DNA of 64,000 nt from Aegilops tauschii subsp. strangulata (taxonomy: Eukaryota; Streptophyta; Magnoliopsida; Poales; Poaceae): assembly GCF_002575655.3 (NCBI RefSeq), contig NC_053037.3, positions 450,523,793-450,587,792 of the forward strand. Reading direction: 5' to 3'. Below the pieces are notes generated by a model. It had not been told where the DNA came from, made no database searches, and worked only from the letters and a program-made list of their open reading frames with translations. Both the position numbers and the translations under genes were made by a program. Below, piece by piece: positions 59,082-64,000 of this stretch. How positions within the stretch are numbered: position 1 is the stretch's first letter; each line of letters begins with the position of its first letter.

Positions 59082-60596
59082 TGATGCGGCTTGAAGCTAC
59101 GTCGGTATTTCCCCAAGGAGGAAGGGATGATGCAGCACAGCGATGGTAGGTATTTCCCTCAGTGATGAGACCAAGGTTATCGAACTAGTAGGAGAACCAA
59201 GCAACACTACGTAAAAAACACCTGCACACAAATAACAAATACTCGCAACCCGACGTATTAAAGGAGTTGTCAACCCCTTTCAGGTAGCAGCGCCAGAAAT
59301 TGGCAAATGGACGTGAGAGAGTTGTAAATATTGATAGATCGAACGCCAAATAAAATAAAGTGCAGCAAGGTATTTTTGTATTTTGGGTTCAATAGATATG
59401 AAAATAGAAGGCAAATAAAATAGATCGCAAAGGCAAATAATACGAGAAAGAGACCCGAAGGCCGTAGGTTTCACTAGTGGCTTCTCTCGAGAGAAAAGCA
59501 AACGATGGGTAAACAAATTACTGTTGGGCAATTGATAGAACTGCAAATAATCACGACGATATCCAGACAATGATCATTATATAGGCATCACATCCAAGAT
59601 TAGTAGACCGACTCCTGCCTGCATCTACTACTATTACTCCAAACATCGACCGCTATCCAGCATGCATCTAGTGTATTAAGTTCATGGAGAAACGGAGTAA
59701 TGCAATAAGAACGATGACATGATGTAGACAAGATCTATTTATGTAGAAATAGACCCCATCGTTTTATCCTTAGTAGCAACGATACATACGTGTCGGTTCC
59801 CCTTATGTCACTGGGATCAAGCACCGTAAGATCGAACCCACTACAAAGCACCTCTTCCCATTGCAAGATAAATAGATCAAGTTGGCCAAACAAACCCCAA
59901 ATATCGGAGAAGAAATACGAGGCTATAAGCAATCATGCATATAAGAGATCAAAGAAACTCAAATAACTTTCATGGATAAAAAGATAGATCTGATCATAAA
60001 CTCAAAGTTCATCCGATCCCAACAAACACACCGCAAAAAGAATTACATCATATGGATCTCCAAGAGACCATTGTATTGAGAATCAAATGAGAGAGAGGAA
60101 GCGATCTAGCCACTAACTACGGACCCGAAGGTCTACACAGAACTACTCATGCATCATCAGAGAGGCACCAATGGAAGTGGTAAACCCCTCCATGATGGTG
60201 TCTAGATTGGATCTTGTGGTTCTGGACTCTGCGGCGGCTGGAATTGATTTTCGTCGACTCCCCTAGGGTTTCTGGAATATTGGGGTATTTATAGAGCAAA
60301 GATTCGGTTCGGGAGGCACCTGAGGTGGGCACAACCCACCAGGGCGTTCCCTGCCCACTGGATGTCTTCTGGGCCAAAAAATCCATAAAAAGTTTCGTGC
60401 GTTTGGACTCCGTTTGGTATTGATTTCCTGCAATGTAAAAACATGCAGAAAACATCAACTGGCACTTAGCACTATGTCAATAGGTTAGTACCAAAAAATG
60501 ATATAAAATGACTATAAAATGATTATAAAACATGCAAGAATGATAATATAACAGCATGGTACAATAAAAAATTATAGATACATTGGAAACATATTA
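59082..60596 (-). repeat. 5' LTR of the Athila-like element
   Basis: This 1,515-bp LTR is about 50 bp shorter than the 3' LTR, mainly from a deletion around 60345 in the GC-rich block (compare 53960-54020). The rest aligns closely. Confidence 0.9.
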
Positions 60597-61610
60597 GCCG
60601 CGTATGTCGATGCAGGAAAGCAGACTGCAGAATTCAAGGGACCACTGGAGAAGGCAAGAGATCATTGGGACGCCTTCGTGAAATTTAATGAATCGGAAGT
60701 AGCTAAGGAACGGTCGAGAATAAACAAGATCAATGCCGCTAAAAAGATATGGCACCATAAGCTGGGGACAGGTGGCTACGAGGTGGCCCGGCCTAAGTTG
60801 GATCTCGCTGAGCAACAGATGGTGGATCCAGGGGTCACTCCAGTTACATTGAGCTGGCCCCCCAGGTGCAGGACTTGGTTCTATGCGCATGGGGGGACAT
60901 TGGTCCTAAAGACAGGCGAGGTTTTGGAGCGGGCAAGTCTTAAAGGAGCCGACCTCAGTATACTTGTTGCAATAGAAGAGGCTCGAACGGGGGTGTTCAC
61001 GCCCAACCGAGAGAACAACGAGCTTACGCGCGCCCTGGGAAATCCTGAACACCCGGGAAGAACACAAGGCAAAGGCGTTGTTCCGTGGTTTGAGGGGTTT
61101 GCGGACTGGAACACCGACTACAGAAGTCGTGCGAGAAAGAAGTAGCAGGAGGAGAAGAAGAGGAAGCTGGAGGAGGATCAGAGGAAACAGGAAGCAGACC
61201 GCCTTCAAGGCCTAGAATCAAGGCACACGGAGTTGGCACCCGCTTTCTAGTGGCAGCAGCAACAAATCGACTCACTTAGCCAGGAAAGGGGGTCTCAGCA
61301 GCGGCAGCAGCTAGCGGATCCAGCATTGGATAGCACCGTCCCATCCATGCCGAGAAGCAGCGTGGGTTCCGCCCCGGGCGATGAGGCACTGCTGGATAGA
61401 CACCCTGTGGATGACATCATAGATATGACTAATTGTGAGCTACACTTTAAAATGAAGAACATATCCATGAAGGTGGCGGGCGGCATTGCTTATACAAACC
61501 CCCCTGAAGCAACCTTCCATTGCAATCCAATTTTAGCTGGCTATGCTCGTGTCGCGGTTGATGAAGTGGTGGCACAATATTCGGGGCTAGAGCTTTACAT
61601 TCCTGGAGGT
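60597..61610 (+). pseudogene. CACTA second gene, C-terminal part (TNPA-like)
   Basis: The frame resumes after the Athila-like element with YVDAGKQTAEFKGPLEKARD, DHWDAFVKFNESEVAKERSR and INKINAAKKIWHHKLGTGGY, the conserved core of Transposase_24-like CACTA proteins. Then come LARRGVFTPNRENNELTRAL-type and GNPEHPGRTQGKGVVPWFEG motifs, a Glu/Lys/Gln coiled coil with TAG stops at 61144 and 61249, and a C-terminus with HCNPILAGYARVAVDEVVAQ. The gene is cut at 61610 by another LTR. Confidence 0.82.
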
Positions 61611-62201
61611 TGATACGTCTCCAATGTATCTATAATTTATGAAGTATTCATGCTGTTATTTTATCATTCTTGGATGTTTTACAATCATTTTATAGCAACT
61701 TTATATCATTTTTGGGACTAACCTATTGACCCAATGCCCAGTGCCAGTTGCTGTTTTTGCTTGTTTTTTACATCGCAGGAAATTAATATCAAACGGAGTC
61801 CAAACACCGTGAAACTTTTTGTGGATTTTTATGGACCAGAAGACCACCAATGGGCAAGAGCAGCACCCGGGAGGTGCCCCGAGCGGCGCACAACCCACCA
61901 GGGTGCGCCTGGGGGCCCAGGCGCGCCCAAGTGGGTTGTGCCCACCTCGGTGGCCACCCGCACCCCAACTTTACCCTATAAATTCACAAATATTCCAAAA
62001 ACCCTCAGGGTTACCCTAGATCAGAAGTTCCACCGCCGCAAGACTCTGTAGCCACTGAAAACCAATCTAGACCCTGTTCCGGCACCCTGCCGGAGGGTGG
62101 AATCATCTTCGGTGGCCATTTTCATCATCCCGGCGGCCACCACGATGAGGAGGGAGTAGTCCACCCTCGGGGCTGAGGGTTTGTACCAGTACCTATGTGT
62201 T

Positions 62202-62202
<1 letters not shown>

Positions 62203-62236
<34 letters not shown>
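62203..62236 (+). repeat. CT dinucleotide microsatellite
   Basis: An uninterrupted (CT)n run of about 34 bases in the LTR. Confidence 0.9.
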
Positions 62237-62239
<3 letters not shown>

Positions 62240-62609
62240 TTCTTGAGATGTCACGATCTTGATGTATCGCGGGCTTTGTTAATATAGTCGGATCATACAG
62301 TGTTTTCCCCTCTCTATCTTGTTGTGATGAATTGAGTTTTTCCCTTTGAGATTTCGTTGTTATCGGATTGAATACCTTTATGGATTTGAGAACACTTGAT
62401 ATATGCCTTGCAATTGAATACTCGTGGTGACAATGGGGTATCGTATTGATTCACTTGATATATGTTTTGGCACTCAACTCGCGGATTCCCGAGGTGACAT
62501 TGGGGTAATCTATGCATAGGGGTTGATGCACGTTCTTGTCCTTGTTTCTCCGGTAGAAATCTTGGGGCACACTTTGAAGTTCTTTGTGTTGGATTGAGTA
62601 TTATGAATA

Positions 62610-62730
62610 TGAATTTGCTTTGGTGTTATTTTAGTACGAACTCTAGGATAGATCAAACGGAAAGAATAGCTTTGTGTTATTTTAGTACGAACTCTTGAAT
62701 AGATCAAACGGAAAGAATAACTTTGAGGTG
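62610..62730 (+). repeat. Tandem duplication of about 58 bp inside the LTR
   Basis: GTGTTATTTTAGTACGAACTC followed by ATAGATCAAACGGAAAGAAT occurs twice in a row with two or three differences. Confidence 0.85.
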
Positions 62731-63364
62731 GTTTCGTACCCTACAAAAAATTTATTCTTATGTTCTCCGCTAGATAGGAACTTTGGAGTGATTCTTCGTT
62801 GCATGCTGAGGGATGGTTATATGATCCAATTATATTAGCACTGTTGAGAGATTGCACTAGCGAAAGTACGGACCCTAGGCACTACAAAAAAAAGACACAT
62901 CCGTGACATTTTGGGCCGAACAAATTTTTTTTGTCATACTTATGACAATTCTATGACGATAATTGTGACAAAACCCGGTATCATCATAGATGTGGTGGGC
63001 TCCTACTTCTATGACAAAAAATCATGACAGAAAATGGGCTTTTCATCCTGGGCGGGCCGGAGACTCAGCTGCATGACATTCTTTCGGCCGTCCATGACGG
63101 AAAAAACCGTGGTAGAAGCGAGGGCGAGGAAAATTTTCGGGAGTTCCCGGTTACAGTGGGTGGTCGGGGGCCGAGCGATGCGCGTTTCTATCGTACACGT
63201 ACGCGCGTGTGTGCGAGGCGTTGGGCTCTAACTGAACCCGAGCGATTGCACTACAGGCTACGCGTTACTGAACCCGAGCGATCGATCGATGGCTGTTAAC
63301 TGAACCCGATCGAGTGATTCCTTTGCTACTGCTGCTAACTGAAGCCGATCGATGCTGCCTCTGG

Positions 63365-63760
63365 ATGAACAGTGAGTGTTGCTGGGGGGGGGGGGTTGGA
63401 TGAACAGTTCCCGGTGGGGGTGGATGAATAGGACCCCGTGGTGTTGCCTCTGGATGAACAGGACCCCGATCGATCGAGCCGGTTGGGGCTGGATGAATAG
63501 GACCACCCCGTGGAGGGCTGGATGAACAGTAGGCGACGGAGGGCTGGATGAATAGTAGCCCATGGAGGGGTGGTTGAACAGGAGCCCGTGGAGAGGGCTG
63601 GTTGAACAGTAGCCGGTGGAGTAGCGCGCGGTGGAGGCTGGATGAACAGGAGCCCATGGATGAACATTCGCAGGTGGAGGCTGGAGGAGGTCGACGGTGG
63701 ATGAACAGTAGCCCGTGGAGGCTGGAGGGGGTCGACGGTGGAGATGAACAGTATCCCGTG
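63365..63760 (-). repeat. Minisatellite of TGTTCATCCAGCC-type units in the second CACTA element
   Basis: About a dozen imperfect units (plus strand GGATGAACAGTAGCCCGTGG-like, 20-35 bp each) recur. They keep both strands open, so long apparent proteins on the minus strand (191-216 codons) are repeat translations, not genes. Confidence 0.8.
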
Positions 63761-63769
63761 GAGTCCCAT

Positions 63770-64000
63770 TTTGTGGCACGCCACACCTCTCCCGATGAAC
63801 AGGACCCCCGTTTCGACCGTAGCGCTCCAACACAAGTCCGTTTCCTCCGTTTTGTGGTACGCCACACCCCTCCCGATCAACATGACCCCTGTTTCGACCG
63901 TAGGAGGTCCGTTTCCTCCGTTTTGTGGTACGCCAGACCCCTCCCGATGAACAGGATCCCGTTTCGAACGTGGCCGGTCGAACACAAGGTCGTTTCCTTC
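63770..64000 (+). repeat. Subterminal direct repeats, about 70 bp, three copies
   Basis: TTTCCTCCGTTTTGTGGTACG followed by CCACACCCCTCCCGATGAAC and CCCGTTTCGACCGTA repeat at about 63770, 63840 and 63910, with a further copy starting near the end of the window. Confidence 0.75.

Larger units (their letters stand above)
52695..60596 (-). mobile_element. Complete Athila-like Gypsy element, minus strand, gag-protease only
   Basis: Its 5' LTR is 59082-60596 and its 3' LTR 52695-54260, flanked by the perfect 5-bp target duplication GCCGC (52690-52694 and 60597-60601). The primer-binding site TGGCGCCGTTGCCGGGGA (minus strand, 59053-59070) lies 11 bases from the 5' LTR. The polypurine tract AAGCTTGGGGATGC adjoins the 3' LTR. 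Minus-strand gag and protease are present but no reverse transcriptase, RNase H or integrase, so it needed help in trans to move. Both LTRs start TAATA on the minus strand instead of TGATA, so the variant was probably already in the parent copy. It resembles the non-autonomous Sabrina-type family of Triticeae, named from memory. Confidence 0.92.
33775..61610 (+). mobile_element. Large CACTA (En/Spm) DNA transposon, host of nested retrotransposons
   Basis: The 5' terminus CACTAGTAGAAAAACAACC at 33775 has the CACTA signature and is followed by subterminal TTTAGTCCCGG palindromes. Inside are a TNPD-type transposase (35085-38432) and a TNPA-like second gene in pieces (41496-41752, 51612-52694, 60597-61610). 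CACTA elements move by cut-and-paste: TNPD cuts the ends and TNPA-like proteins bind subterminal repeats. Here both genes are broken. The 3' terminus was not found before 61610, where another LTR interrupts the element, so the true end lies beyond. Without the three retrotransposon insertions the visible part is about 10 kb. Confidence 0.88.
61611..62879 (+). mobile_element. Athila-like LTR, plus strand, interrupted by a CACTA element
   Basis: The sequence starts TGATACGTCTCCAATGTATC and is related to the other Athila-like LTRs in its first 400 bp (ATATCATTTTTGGGACTAACC, GTGCCAGTTGCTGTTTTTGC). It then diverges, with a CT microsatellite at 62203-62236 and a tandem duplication at 62610-62730. 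GAGGT at 61606-61610 would be the target duplication. The far end is outside the window, so whether it is a solo LTR or part of a full element is open. Confidence 0.8.
62880..64000 (+). mobile_element. Second CACTA element, 5' end only
   Basis: The terminus CACTACAAAAAAAAGACAC at 62880 is followed by subterminal words with ATGACA and its inverse TGTCAT (GTCATACTTATGACAATTC, TTCTATGACAAAAAATCATG). The three bases AGG before it would be the target duplication. It belongs to a different subfamily from the element at 33775. No transposase gene is reached before the window ends. Confidence 0.8.

Noticed and set aside
63258..63985. Long minus-strand frames of 191-216 codons
   Set aside because: They are translations of a minisatellite in the second CACTA element. 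Several frames are open simultaneously.

Overview
The window is plant nuclear DNA, most likely from a Triticeae grass (wheat, goatgrass or barley relatives). This is inferred from the repeat families: Athila-type LTRs opening TGATACGTCTCC, a Tat-type Gypsy LTR ending in ACACCGACA, CACTA elements with TTTAGTCCCGG palindromes, and Stowaway MITEs opening CTCCCTCCG. Gene density is low and most of the sequence is nested transposable elements.

Layout. 1-5000: the 3' end of a Tekay-like chromovirus (integrase tail plus a 2.8 kb LTR) inserted in the 3' end of an Athila-like element. 5001-11890: a low-copy island with a broken Harbinger-type transposase fragment, a GC-rich repeat-bearing open frame and a broken FAR1-like gene. 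11891-25587: two tandem, same-strand, apparently intact malectin-like/LRR receptor kinase genes of 12 exons each (predicted 928 and 930 aa). These are the only convincing functional protein genes here. Their reconstructed exon sums are divisible by three, 8 of 12 exon lengths are identical, and different small transposons sit in the same intron of the two copies. 25588-33774: a LINE reverse-transcriptase remnant split by a 5.9 kb Copia-type element (target duplication CATGG). The Copia element carries a truncated LINE and a MITE. A duplicated sequence of about 0.4 kb flanks the LINE remnant.

33775-61610 (and probably beyond): one large degenerate CACTA element with a broken TNPD-type transposase, a broken coiled-coil/transmembrane accessory ORF, internal repeats, a long inverted repeat made of SNF2-ATPase coding sequence, and a TNPA-like second gene cut by three retrotransposons: a Tat-lineage Gypsy element (41753-51611), a gag-protease-only Athila-like element (52695-60596, target duplication GCCGC) and a further Athila-like LTR (from 61611). 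A second CACTA element enters that last LTR at 62880 and runs off the window.

The most unusual signals are: (1) the near-perfect hairpin of SNF2 sequence at 40829-41372, with arms of about 270 bp and a 4-nt centre; (2) a 33-nt piece matching the 5' half of a plastid-type tRNA-Asn inside the Athila-like leader; (3) extreme strand asymmetry of GGAA in the Copia element; (4) an antisense extra ORF in the Tat element. All homology statements come from recognising protein and repeat patterns by eye. No database search was run.
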